64,000 nucleotides of DNA from Phaeocystidibacter sp965659725 (GTDB lineage Bacteria; Bacteroidota; Bacteroidia; Flavobacteriales; Schleiferiaceae): the NCBI GenBank assembly GCA_965659725.1, contig CBFHXG010000010.1, positions 3,883-67,882 on the forward strand. Direction: 5' to 3'. Within the stretch, counting starts at the first letter, position 1; each line of letters opens with the position of its first letter. Below the pieces are notes generated by a model. That model searched no databases. It was not told the origin of the DNA and saw only the letters and a program-made list of their open reading frames with translations. Below, in pieces: positions 26,102-34,358 of this stretch. Both the position numbers and the translations under genes were made by a program.

Positions 26102-26489
26102 ATGCTCTTATCATCATTGTGATGTATTTACTCTAAAAAGATCACCTCCTTGCTGGAGCTGCATATTAGCTACTCGAGTAGATAGACTAACCATGACCTG
26201 CGGAGGAACAGGGAGATCTGGAGGGGGGTAGATAGAATTTGTAGAGAGTGTTGTCAGGAGGGTAGGGCTTTTATGGCGGGTAGGCACCGGGCGTGGCTAG
26301 CCCCGCCCCAGTCTCAAGTTCGGAAGATCCGGGAACACCTTCCCCGTTTTCAGAGGATCAGTTTTGAACAAAGCCCAAGGGTAACTAAACGAATACAAAC
26401 GTTTACCATACGGCTATTGGGAAGATTATTCGGAACTTGAAAGGTGGGTGGAGGTTGGAGGCCCCGCAAGATAGGGTCGGAGATCACCT
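26102..26489. other. Gene-free G-rich spacer with palindromes
   Basis: About 390 bp in which I see no plausible gene on either strand. It contains a perfect 12-bp palindrome CTACTCGAGTAG (26170-26181) and a 20-bp near-palindrome GGGCGTGGCTAGCCCCGCCC (26289-26308, one mismatched pair). An AAACGTTT core lies at 26397-26404. Several G-runs occur on the plus strand (26219-26290). A 9-bp direct repeat AGATCACCT stands at both ends (26139-26147 and 26481-26489). Composition differs from the neighbouring coding DNA. Confidence 0.5.
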
Positions 26490-26906
26490 TTAAGGTAGAA
26501 ATCTCGACCGCCATTCTACAGGAGGCATGGGGCAAACATCATACTTGCCAAACCACTTATATCTCACCCTAGCTATTCCCTTATAGACCCAATCCCTGAA
26601 AGGCTTTGGGAAGATGTATAGAATACCGAGTAGTTTCCAAAAACCTCCCATTCGCATGGCAATTTCAAGAGCTGCATTAGAATGGGTCAATATCTCATCT
26701 TCTGTTATTAGTATGAGACTATCCACCTTTCGAAGACTGGCATCTTGCTCCAAATAAGTACTTGCAGTATCACCCTTCAAAGGAGCAAACTTGAATCTTT
26801 GCCTCTTGTCGTTCTTCAAGATCCACTTAACCGACCCATTGCATAGGGCGCAATGTCCATCATATAATAAGAGAAGATCTACGTCAGTGTTTGATGATCT
26901 TTGCAT
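26490..26906 (-). CDS. DCC-family (DUF393) thiol-disulfide oxidoreductase-like protein
   Basis: 138 residues from ATG 26906. The DCC hallmark D-G-H-C-A-L-C-N-G-S-V lies near residues 17-27, with a C-x-x-C active site in a predicted thioredoxin-like fold. F-A-P-L-K-G-D and a helix before the C-terminal Y-K-W-F-G-K-Y-D-x-C-P-x-P region complete the family pattern. Substrates of the family are not established. Its start lies 23 bp inside the end of the upstream VCBS gene, so the two are probably cotranscribed. An earlier in-frame ATG at 26984 would add 26 unlikely residues inside that gene. A bulged hairpin (GGTCGGAGAT / ATCTCGACC, 26475-26509) spans the stop codon. Confidence 0.85.
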   Translation of the reverse strand: MQRSSNTDVDLLLLYDGHCALCNGSVKWILKNDKRQRFKFAPLKGDTASTYLEQDASLRKVDSLILITEDEILTHSNAALEIAMRMGGFWKLLGILYIFPKPFRDWVYKGIARVRYKWFGKYDVCPMPPVEWRSRFLP

Positions 26907-29598
26907 GCTTGGCCTTATCTTCCTGTATAACGCGCAAGATATACATACCGTTCGCGAGTGTCGAGAGGTCGATCTCAGTTTCACCGTTCATCTCTCCACT
27001 GAATTGCAACCTTCCGTTCAAGTCGATCACTTGATATGAAGCATCATTATTATCTTCTAAAACGACACGAATACGCCCATCTGTTGGGTTCGGATAGATG
27101 TCTACGTTGAGTGGTTCTTCCACTTCAAAGGTGCTGACATCATTTGAACGGTATTCGCCTTTCATTAAGATCAACCCGCCTCCGTAGGTGCCTATAATGG
27201 CCTCAGGGAAGGAGTCGAAGTCGAGGTCACTAAAGTCTGCATTCATTCGACGGAAACCCGTTAGCAGATTTCCGGCTGGAGCTGTGATCGGACGAAGTTG
27301 CATACGCGTATTTGGGCGAAGAGTGGAAGTGGCAAGGTATGGCATGTTACAACCATTCTTAACATTCGAGTTCCAGCCCGTGATGTCGCCGTATGCGTTG
27401 GCATTAAATCCTACGTCCGTAACTTCTACGTGATTATCTACTAAAGGTAAGTTTCTACTAAAGCATATCTCGATCACTAAGCTGGACTCGCCATCCCAAA
27501 TGAATGGTTCCTGGAGGTTGAAGTCGTTCCATCCTGGAGTGATCGGCGCCACGTAATCATATACTTCCACAAGATCACTTTGGAAACTATTGAGTTCAGT
27601 TGAATCTATGTTGCCCATTCTAATGATCATACCATTTGTAAGGCTGTTAGAAGTGTTGGTGGTGGTAACCTTAAATCCAATACTTTCTACCTGTCCATAG
27701 ACAAAACCCGCAGCCTGCAGTTCTGCAGCGGTGAAGAGTATCTGGTTCCTACCCGTTCTCTTCACGGCTCCAAAAGGAGTTTCTTCTGATGTTGAAGTTG
27801 ATCCGCTTCCAGTTCCAAACTGACTGTTATTTACGGATGGCTGGTTGATGATAGCAGCAGCGGAATCAAATTGTTGAACTCCGATATCTTCACTTCCTAC
27901 CATCAGTAGGTCCTTGTTATTGTAATCATACATGCGAGGAACGCTGTAGCCTTTGAACTGACCACGGAAGTCCATGTTGATACCGCCGAACTTGTTCGTT
28001 ACAAAGCTGTAGTTGTTCGACCCCGTGTTCTCATAATAGTTGATGGTACCATCTTTCTCACCAATGATTAGGTCAAAATCTCCATCTCCATCGAAGTCAT
28101 AGAGTTCAGGAGCTGCGTTTTGTCCTACATCAATCCCACCAAAATTGGGAGTCTGAAGAACGAAATTCGGACTGAGTAGTGTTCCGTTATTTTGATAATA
28201 GGCAAGTGTTCCATCCTCAAAACCAACGATCATATCGAAGTCACCATCCGAGTCCATGTCCGCAAAGGTTGGAATAGGAGAGAGAGGGTCGGCAATACCT
28301 GCGAAGGAGATCAAGTTCTTATTGGCAATGGTGAATGAGATATTAGATCCGGTGCTGGTATTGCGCAGATACCACATGGAAGGAAAATAATTACCTCCAC
28401 TAAGCCAACGACCGCGATTACCAACAACAATATCTTCCTGACCATCCCCATTGAGGTCCACAAAAGTTGGGAATGCTCCCTCGCCGAGATCAATCATCGT
28501 GGATTGAAGGAAAGAGCTATCAACAAAATTAAAGGAAGGATTCGTGTTGGTGCCGTTATTCTTGTAGAACCACACCTGATTTAGGGTCTTTGATGGCATG
28601 ATGTTAGGCGCTGCTACAAGGTCCTTTACGCCATCAAAGTCGAGATCCAGATAATAGAATGCAGGGAATACATAAAGGTCTACCATCACATTTCCATCAG
28701 GAGCCCAATCATTGGTCTGCGAACTCATATATGCACTATCGGCCGTGCCGGTATTTGTAAGCAAGGTTGATTCTGGGAAACTGATATCGCCCATCACGAG
28801 TTCCTGAAGACCATCGTTGTTCATGTCGAGAGAAAGAACGGTGGACCCCGCATGCTGAACATCTTCTGGTCCGTTCATCGGTGGAGCAGAACCTGGGATA
28901 CAAGCATCCAGTACTACGCCATTGTTATTCGAGTCTTCTTGGAAACCACCCCAACACTCCTGACTTAGATTGTAATCCAATCCACAATTATTGGCAGATA
29001 CGTTTTCATAGAAGTATACTTGGACACCATTTGTTTCGAAGGAAAGGATATCGATATCACCATCCCCGTCAACATCTTGGATCACTGGCATATCCAACTC
29101 CAGAACGTACACCTGTGATGTCTGTCCATTATTAAAGGTTGTCCTCAATAGCGGATCATTACCCAAAGCCCAAGTGAAAGAAAGACTATTTCCAGTACTC
29201 GTGTTTTCCCAAACTCCAATGCCATTTGGCACCTTCGCAAAGAGATCCATCTTCCCATCACAGTTAAAATCTGCCGTCTTCACAATGAAGTTGAGATCGG
29301 GAAATGAGTCAACGTATTCCGGAGCGTATTTATAATTTCTCGCAGAACCAGTGCCCGTAGTTAGGTAAGGAAGCAGCGCACTTCCGTCGCGATCGAACAC
29401 CAAGAGGTCCATTTGACCATCGTTATTTAGATCGATCTCACTGAATTGTGGATTGTTCAAACCCGCAGCGAAGCCGTTTTCTAAAAGGGTTGAACCGTCC
29501 GTAACATCGGGGTGTAGATATTCCTGAAACTGGAACTGACGCTGGGCGGAAAGAGAGAAGGTAACCGCCAAGAACAAGCTAATGAGAGTATATTTCAT
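26884..29598 (-). CDS. Large FG-GAP/VCBS-repeat protein with T9SS type A sorting domain
   Basis: About 904 residues. The signal peptide spans residues 1-18 (L-S-A before Q). Residues about 25-560 contain many calcium-binding FG-GAP/VCBS units of the form D-x-N-x-D-G-x-x-D-L (for example D-L-N-N-D-G-Q-M-D-L, D-G-D-G-D-I-D-I, D-S-D-G-D-F-D-M), which fold as a propeller. A jelly-roll-like region follows (about 600-790). The last 75 residues form a type A sorting domain: Y-P-N-P-T-D-G-x-I, V-I-D-L-N-G, L-A-N-G-M-Y-I-L-R-V and a lysine-rich end. The protein should be exported by Sec, crossed by T9SS and attached to the surface or released. Ligand unknown. A GTG upstream at 29616 is less likely than ATG 29598. 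Confidence 0.9.
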   Translation of the reverse strand: MKYTLISLFLAVTFSLSAQRQFQFQEYLHPDVTDGSTLLENGFAAGLNNPQFSEIDLNNDGQMDLLVFDRDGSALLPYLTTGTGSARNYKYAPEYVDSFPDLNFIVKTADFNCDGKMDLFAKVPNGIGVWENTSTGNSLSFTWALGNDPLLRTTFNNGQTSQVYVLELDMPVIQDVDGDGDIDILSFETNGVQVYFYENVSANNCGLDYNLSQECWGGFQEDSNNNGVVLDACIPGSAPPMNGPEDVQHAGSTVLSLDMNNDGLQELVMGDISFPESTLLTNTGTADSAYMSSQTNDWAPDGNVMVDLYVFPAFYYLDLDFDGVKDLVAAPNIMPSKTLNQVWFYKNNGTNTNPSFNFVDSSFLQSTMIDLGEGAFPTFVDLNGDGQEDIVVGNRGRWLSGGNYFPSMWYLRNTSTGSNISFTIANKNLISFAGIADPLSPIPTFADMDSDGDFDMIVGFEDGTLAYYQNNGTLLSPNFVLQTPNFGGIDVGQNAAPELYDFDGDGDFDLIIGEKDGTINYYENTGSNNYSFVTNKFGGINMDFRGQFKGYSVPRMYDYNNKDLLMVGSEDIGVQQFDSAAAIINQPSVNNSQFGTGSGSTSTSEETPFGAVKRTGRNQILFTAAELQAAGFVYGQVESIGFKVTTTNTSNSLTNGMIIRMGNIDSTELNSFQSDLVEVYDYVAPITPGWNDFNLQEPFIWDGESSLVIEICFSRNLPLVDNHVEVTDVGFNANAYGDITGWNSNVKNGCNMPYLATSTLRPNTRMQLRPITAPAGNLLTGFRRMNADFSDLDFDSFPEAIIGTYGGGLILMKGEYRSNDVSTFEVEEPLNVDIYPNPTDGRIRVVLEDNNDASYQVIDLNGRLQFSGEMNGETEIDLSTLANGMYILRVIQEDKAKHAKIIKH

Positions 29599-29694
29599 GT
29601 TTGAGTTTTTGAACACTGGTAAGGTACGAAATCGCCCATTTTTTCAAGGGTTCAATGAGTGAACGGAAATTGGGATTTATGAAATGAAGTTCTA

Positions 29695-29702
29695 TATATT
29701 TG
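29695..29702 (+). promoter_or_regulatory. -7 box of secDF promoter (TATATTTG)
   Basis: Exact TAnnTTTG match, 38 nt before the secDF ATG; a TTG at 29670-29672 may serve as a loosely spaced -33 element. Confidence 0.6.
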
Positions 29703-29740
29703 CGCGTTATTGAAAACCCTTACGCTAAAAACACGCAACC

Positions 29741-32700
29741 ATGCAGAATAAAGGCGTGATCCGCTTATTCGCGATTGTATTTGCGCTTGTGTGCATCTGG
29801 GAGCTTTCGTTCACTTTTGTGTCTAATCAGGTTGAATCTGAGGCGACGGAAGTAGCGAATGGCGATCAAGACCGCAGACAAGCCTATCTGGATTCGATGC
29901 TTAATCAGGAAGTATTCAGCCTAGGGCCGGATTTCCTGACATACACGTATTCAGAAGTTAAGTCCAACGAGATCAACTTGGGCTTGGACCTCCGTGGAGG
30001 TATGAACGTAATCCTAGAGGTTTCTGTTCGCGACATTCTTTTGACTCTTGCAGATGAGAGTGATGACCCAATGTTCCGCAGAGCATTGGCACATGCCGAT
30101 ACAGCTGTGAATAGCAGCCAAAGCTCTTACATCGATCTTTTCTTCGAAGAACTCGATCGACTAATCGCTGAAGACGGATCGAATAGGTCATACACCGATC
30201 CAGCTCTGTTTGGAACACAATCCATTACCGAACGTGCAGGATTCAACGCCGAAACGCTGCAAGTAAAAGAGCTTATTCGTCAGGATGTACGCGAAGCCGT
30301 AGATAACGTCTACACCGTACTCAAGGCGCGTATCGACCAGTTCGGTATCCTACAACCAAACGTTCAACAACTCGAAGGAACCGGAAGGATCCTTGTTGAA
30401 CTTCCAGGTGTTAAGGATCCAGACCGTGTGAAGGATATCCTTCAGTCAACGGCCGAACTCGAGTTCTGGCAAGCCTACCAAATGATCGATGTGCTTCAGT
30501 ACATGGACGAGGCAAATACACGTCTTCGTGATATCGTTGATGTCCCAGAAGAGATTGAGGAAGCACTCGACCAAGCAGGTGAGGAGTCGGATTCAGACGA
30601 TTCTGATTTCGATGCATCTCAGTTTGCGGGTATCGAAGAAGAGGAAGCAGATTCTACTGAAGAAGAAATGGCTGCCGACACTTCCGCCGTTTCAATGGAA
30701 GATAGCATCATCCAGCGCTTTAACCCGCTATTCGAATTGATCCAACTTAACTACGATCAGCAAGGTCCACGCAGTGGTCCAGCCATCGGTTTTGTTCGTG
30801 TTCGCGACACAGCCCAATTATTGGAGTACTTGAACATGCCTCAGATCCGTGCCATGCTTCCAGCGAATCTTCGCTATGTGAAGTGGAGCTTCGGGAAGGC
30901 AGACGAGCTAGCTAACGTAGTTACCTTCTATGCACTTGCTGGTAATCGCAATAACGATGCTGAACTTACGGGCGAAGTGATCGTTGACGCACGTCAAGAT
31001 TACAATGAAGCAGGTCAGGCTTACGTTTCCATCACCATGGATGGTGTGGGTGCCAATGCTTGGGCTCGCCTGACAGAGCGCCTAGCTAATACGCCGGATC
31101 CATTTGATGCTGAAGGTTCTCCTTACATGGCGAGCGGTCCGCGCGGTGGTGACCAACAACGTGGTTACATTGCTATTACCTTGGATGGAGTTGTTTATTC
31201 AGCACCTTCAGTAGAGCAGTCGATCACCGGTGGTAGAACTTCTATCGAAGGACAGTTTTCTACACAGGAAGCCCAGGATTTGGCTACCGTACTTCGTGCA
31301 GGTAAGCTCCCTGTTCCAACCAAGATCGTTCAAAGCGACGTAGTTGGACCAACACTCGGTGCGGAGGCTATCGCTGCTTCACTCAACTCCTTCCTCATCG
31401 CACTTCTCGTTGTGATGATCTACATGGTATTGTATTATAACTTCGCAGGTATCGTTGCCGATATCAGCCTCTTGGTGAACATGTTATTCATCTTCGGATT
31501 CATTGCAGGTCAAGGTATCGTACTTACCCTCCCAGGTATGGCAGGTATCGTTCTAACCATCGGTATGGCCGTGGATGCGAACGTGATCATCTATGAAAGG
31601 ATACGTGAGGAGATCGCTAACGGAAAAGACCTCCGATTGGCTATCCGCGATGGTTACAAGTACTCTTACAGCGCGATCATCGATGCCAACTTGACTACCA
31701 TGTTGACAGCCATTGCGCTCTTCATCTTCGGTACTGGCCCGATTCGTGGATTCGCATCTACCTTGATGGTAGGTATCGCATTCTCTGTTTTCAGTGCGAT
31801 CTTTATTACTCGCTTGGTTTACGAATGGAGACTTTCTCGTAAAGAGACCATCTCCTTCAGCACCAAGTTCTCTGAAGGTGTATTGAAGAATGTGAATATC
31901 AACTTCATTGGTAAGCGCAAGACGGCCTACATCATCAGTGGTATCTTGATCTTGGTCTCTATCATCTCACTTTCAACGAAAGGATTGAACCAAGGCGTAG
32001 ATTTCGTAGGTGGTCGCTCTTACACGGTTCGCTTCGATCAACCAGTTGATGTGTCTGATATCAGTACCAGCGTAGGTGAACAGTTCGTTGATGAATCAGG
32101 ACAAACGTATGCGCCGATCGTGAAGACCGTTGGTGATGCATCACAAGTTGTGATCACTACCAAGTATCGCGTGAACGAAACAGGTGCCGAAGTTGATGAG
32201 TCTATTCAAAAGCAGCTCTTCGCAGGTATCCAACAGTATTATGCGAATCCTATCAGTGAAAAGGACTTCCTTTCGCAGGCTGACGACGAGGCTATTGGTC
32301 TCGTGGCTAGTCGCCAAGTAGGTCCAACTATCGCAGACGATATCGGAACGAATGCTGTATTGGCTGTCGTAGTTTCCCTACTTGCCATCTTCCTGTACAT
32401 CCTCTTGCGATTTAGTAAACCACAGTACTCGATGGGAGCGATCGCCGCGATCGTGCACGACGTTATCATCGTGTTCGGTATCTTCTCCATCTTCGATGGC
32501 ATCTTGCCGTTCCAGTTGGAGGTAGATCAAGCATTCGTGGCCGCCATCCTTACCGTGATCGGTTATTCACTGAACGACACTGTGGTTGTATTCGACCGTG
32601 TTCGTGAATACTTCCAGCACTATCACAAGAAGCGTGCTTTGGATACCATCCTAAACGGTGCGATGAATGGTACGTTGAGCCGTACCTTGAATACATCCAT

Positions 32701-32869
32701 GACCACACTCATCGTATTGTTGATCATCTTGATCTTCGGTGGCGAGTCGATCCGAGGTTTCATCTTCGCGATCACCGTAGGTGTTGTTGTAGGTACCTAC
32801 TCATCACTCTTCGTTGCAACTCCAACGTTGTACGATACAACCAAGGATAAGGGAGAAGACAAGAAGTAA
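29741..32869 (+). CDS. secDF: Fused protein translocase subunit SecDF
   Basis: 1042 residues combining SecD and SecF, as is usual in Bacteroidota. It uses the proton gradient to pull secreted proteins through SecYEG. The SecD half has an N-terminal membrane segment (about 8-27), N-L-G-L-D-L-R-G-G-M near residue 77, a periplasmic P1 domain and a six-helix RND block (about 540-690). The SecF half starts near 730 with the G-x-D-F-x-G-G motif (V-D-F-V-G-G-R) and ends with its own six helices (about 860-1030), including G-Y-S-L-N-D-T-V-V-V-F-D-R. An acidic, serine-rich stretch of about 55 residues (about 270-325) interrupts the first periplasmic domain. A terminator follows. Confidence 0.95.
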   Translation: MQNKGVIRLFAIVFALVCIWELSFTFVSNQVESEATEVANGDQDRRQAYLDSMLNQEVFSLGPDFLTYTYSEVKSNEINLGLDLRGGMNVILEVSVRDILLTLADESDDPMFRRALAHADTAVNSSQSSYIDLFFEELDRLIAEDGSNRSYTDPALFGTQSITERAGFNAETLQVKELIRQDVREAVDNVYTVLKARIDQFGILQPNVQQLEGTGRILVELPGVKDPDRVKDILQSTAELEFWQAYQMIDVLQYMDEANTRLRDIVDVPEEIEEALDQAGEESDSDDSDFDASQFAGIEEEEADSTEEEMAADTSAVSMEDSIIQRFNPLFELIQLNYDQQGPRSGPAIGFVRVRDTAQLLEYLNMPQIRAMLPANLRYVKWSFGKADELANVVTFYALAGNRNNDAELTGEVIVDARQDYNEAGQAYVSITMDGVGANAWARLTERLANTPDPFDAEGSPYMASGPRGGDQQRGYIAITLDGVVYSAPSVEQSITGGRTSIEGQFSTQEAQDLATVLRAGKLPVPTKIVQSDVVGPTLGAEAIAASLNSFLIALLVVMIYMVLYYNFAGIVADISLLVNMLFIFGFIAGQGIVLTLPGMAGIVLTIGMAVDANVIIYERIREEIANGKDLRLAIRDGYKYSYSAIIDANLTTMLTAIALFIFGTGPIRGFASTLMVGIAFSVFSAIFITRLVYEWRLSRKETISFSTKFSEGVLKNVNINFIGKRKTAYIISGILILVSIISLSTKGLNQGVDFVGGRSYTVRFDQPVDVSDISTSVGEQFVDESGQTYAPIVKTVGDASQVVITTKYRVNETGAEVDESIQKQLFAGIQQYYANPISEKDFLSQADDEAIGLVASRQVGPTIADDIGTNAVLAVVVSLLAIFLYILLRFSKPQYSMGAIAAIVHDVIIVFGIFSIFDGILPFQLEVDQAFVAAILTVIGYSLNDTVVVFDRVREYFQHYHKKRALDTILNGAMNGTLSRTLNTSMTTLIVLLIILIFGGESIRGFIFAITVGVVVGTYSSLFVATPTLYDTTKDKGEDKK

Positions 32870-32893
32870 TTATCCCTACTGATCTATCATATG

Positions 32894-32927
32894 GAAAGGC
32901 TGCCCAAACGGGTGGCCTTTCTTTTTT
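32894..32927 (+). terminator. Rho-independent terminator after secDF
   Basis: A GAAAGGC/GCCTTTC outer stem with an inner CCC/GGG pairing across a two-base internal loop, then six T. Confidence 0.85.
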
Positions 32928-32957
32928 AATGGAGGTTGAACTCCCTTTAAAGATTAG

Positions 32958-32965
32958 TACTTTTG
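32958..32965 (+). promoter_or_regulatory. -7 box of tatA promoter (TACTTTTG)
   Basis: Exact TAnnTTTG match, 21 nt before the tatA ATG; its last TTG is an in-frame false start. Confidence 0.6.
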
Positions 32966-32986
32966 TATCTTCAATTGAAGCACTTT

Positions 32987-33259
32987 ATGCGTTCATTCCT
33001 ATTCATTAGCGGACAAGAGATCTTCATCATATTGTTGATCGCAGTTGTATTCTTCGGAGCTAAGCGTATTCCAGAGCTTGCACGAGGTCTTGGTCAAGGT
33101 ATCAAGTACGTGCGCAACGCTACCAATGAACTCAAAAGAGAAATCAACGATAGCGCGGAATCGAACGATGATATTCGCGAAACCAAAGACGCCCTAGCTG
33201 AAGGAAAGAAAGCACTTGACGAGCTCAAGGATTCAGTTAAGCGCTCAACACGTCTGTAA
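32987..33259 (+). CDS. tatA: Twin-arginine translocase subunit TatA/E family
   Basis: 90 residues from the ATG at 32987. A short polar N-terminus is followed by one membrane helix (about 9-25) starting G-Q-E-I-F-I-I-L-L, then the hinge F-F-G-A-K-R-I-P-E-L-A-R-G-L-G and an amphipathic helix. The tail is highly charged (D/E/K/R-rich). TatA oligomers form the passage for folded proteins carrying twin-arginine signals. No tatC is in view. The stop codon is directly followed by the ATG of the exchanger gene with no gap, so the two form an operon. The start is chosen to keep the short N-terminus; a TTG 24 bases upstream falls in the -7 box. Confidence 0.9.
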   Translation: MRSFLFISGQEIFIILLIAVVFFGAKRIPELARGLGQGIKYVRNATNELKREINDSAESNDDIRETKDALAEGKKALDELKDSVKRSTRL

Positions 33260-34204
33260 ATGCCATTACTCTGGATAGCCCTCGGTCTAGTCCTTCTGCT
33301 CGTTGGTGGTGAGCTACTCGTTAGAGGTGCATCCGGCCTAGCGCTCAAAATGCGCATCACTCCACTTATCGTAGGACTTACCATTGTTAGTTTTGCTACC
33401 AGTGCCCCAGAGCTTATTGTTAGCGTTCAAGCGAGTATGAATGGTCATTCCGACATTGCCATTGGTAATGTGGTGGGATCCAATATTGCCAACATAGGAT
33501 TGATCTTAGGTTCGGTTGCCCTCGCCTTCGCCATCCCTGTAACCTGGCTGGCCTACCGCAATGATTGGATTGCCATGGTTGGCGCATCAGGGCTACTTTG
33601 GCTATTCATATTAGATAGGAATCTCTCATCCACAGAAGGTGTAATTCTCGTTGCTGCACTCATCGCCTACATGATGGTCAAGATTCGTGAGAATAGGAAT
33701 CAACGCGATGCAGCCGCTGAGATACCCGAGGGAGTGGCCAAAAAGAAAACCTGGCTACTCGTTGTCATACTCATCTTATCCATCCTAGCCCTTCGATACG
33801 GAGCGGAGTTCTTAGTACTCGGTGCCGTGCGAATGGCCATCGCGGCGGGAGTAGAAGAGAGGATCGTGTCGCTTACAATCGTGGCATTCGGAACGAGCTT
33901 GCCCGAACTCGCTGCATCCATGGTTGCCGCATACAGAGGTGAACGCGAGATAGCCATCGGAAATGTCATTGGCTCCAATATCTTCAATATTCTTTCTGTT
34001 CTCGGCATCAGCTCGATCATTACGGATATTCCGGTGCAAAGTAAGGCTACACTCAACTTCGATATCTTCTGGATGATGGCCTTTGCTCTGCTTCTTTATC
34101 CTCTTATCATTCTTTTCAAGAAGAATCATATCGGTAGACTTGAAGGCCTTTTATTATTAGGAGGATACTTTACTTATATCCTTTTGTTGGTATTAGGCCC
34201 GTGA
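33260..34204 (+). CDS. Calcium/sodium antiporter, CaCA superfamily (YrbG-type)
   Basis: 314 residues, an inner-membrane exchanger with about ten membrane helices in two inverted halves. The two alpha repeats are clear: T-S-A-P-E-L-I-V-S around residues 47-55 with G-N-V-V-G-S-N-I-A-N near 72-81, and G-T-S-L-P-E-L-A-A-S around 213-221 with G-N-V-I-G-S-N-I-F-N near 234-243. These carry the ion-binding Glu and Asn. A short cytosolic loop with charged residues (about 140-165) joins the halves. It should move Ca or a similar cation out against Na or H; the ion is not decided by sequence. It abuts tatA with no gap, probably for coexpression rather than shared function. Confidence 0.92.
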   Translation: MPLLWIALGLVLLLVGGELLVRGASGLALKMRITPLIVGLTIVSFATSAPELIVSVQASMNGHSDIAIGNVVGSNIANIGLILGSVALAFAIPVTWLAYRNDWIAMVGASGLLWLFILDRNLSSTEGVILVAALIAYMMVKIRENRNQRDAAAEIPEGVAKKKTWLLVVILILSILALRYGAEFLVLGAVRMAIAAGVEERIVSLTIVAFGTSLPELAASMVAAYRGEREIAIGNVIGSNIFNILSVLGISSIITDIPVQSKATLNFDIFWMMAFALLLYPLIILFKKNHIGRLEGLLLLGGYFTYILLLVLGP

Positions 34205-34266
34205 AATCCAGGGTAGCATCTTTGTATTTATATCAATTTTCCAAACACACCCCCCTCTTTTCAACA

Positions 34267-34305
34267 GGGTGTTCACAAAATTTGATAGTAAAATGAAGAA
34301 CACCC
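34267..34305. repeat. Inverted repeat upstream of glnN (8-bp arms)
   Basis: GGGTGTTC (34267-34274) and GAACACCC (34298-34305), perfect arms 23 bp apart. The right arm covers the expected -33 region of the glnN promoter. Candidate operator for nitrogen control. Confidence 0.5.
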
Positions 34306-34318
34306 CCTAACTCTATCC

Positions 34319-34326
34319 TATATTTG
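34319..34326 (+). promoter_or_regulatory. -7 box of glnN promoter (TATATTTG)
   Basis: Exact TAnnTTTG match, 32 nt before the glnN ATG. No TTTG is found at the -33 position, which fits a promoter needing an activator. Confidence 0.6.
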
Positions 34327-34358
34327 CCGTCGTAAAACCAATTAAACAGGATTTTGCC

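Noticed and set aside
26350..26535. A 61-codon minus-strand frame beside the DCC gene
   Set aside because: It overlaps the DCC gene end in another frame and continues into the G-rich spacer; the residue pattern is random.
28000..29500. Repeated D-x-D-G-D stretches that could look like a nucleotide repeat array
   Set aside because: They are FG-GAP/VCBS calcium-binding units in the coding sequence, with varied codons, and are not a CRISPR or tandem DNA repeat.
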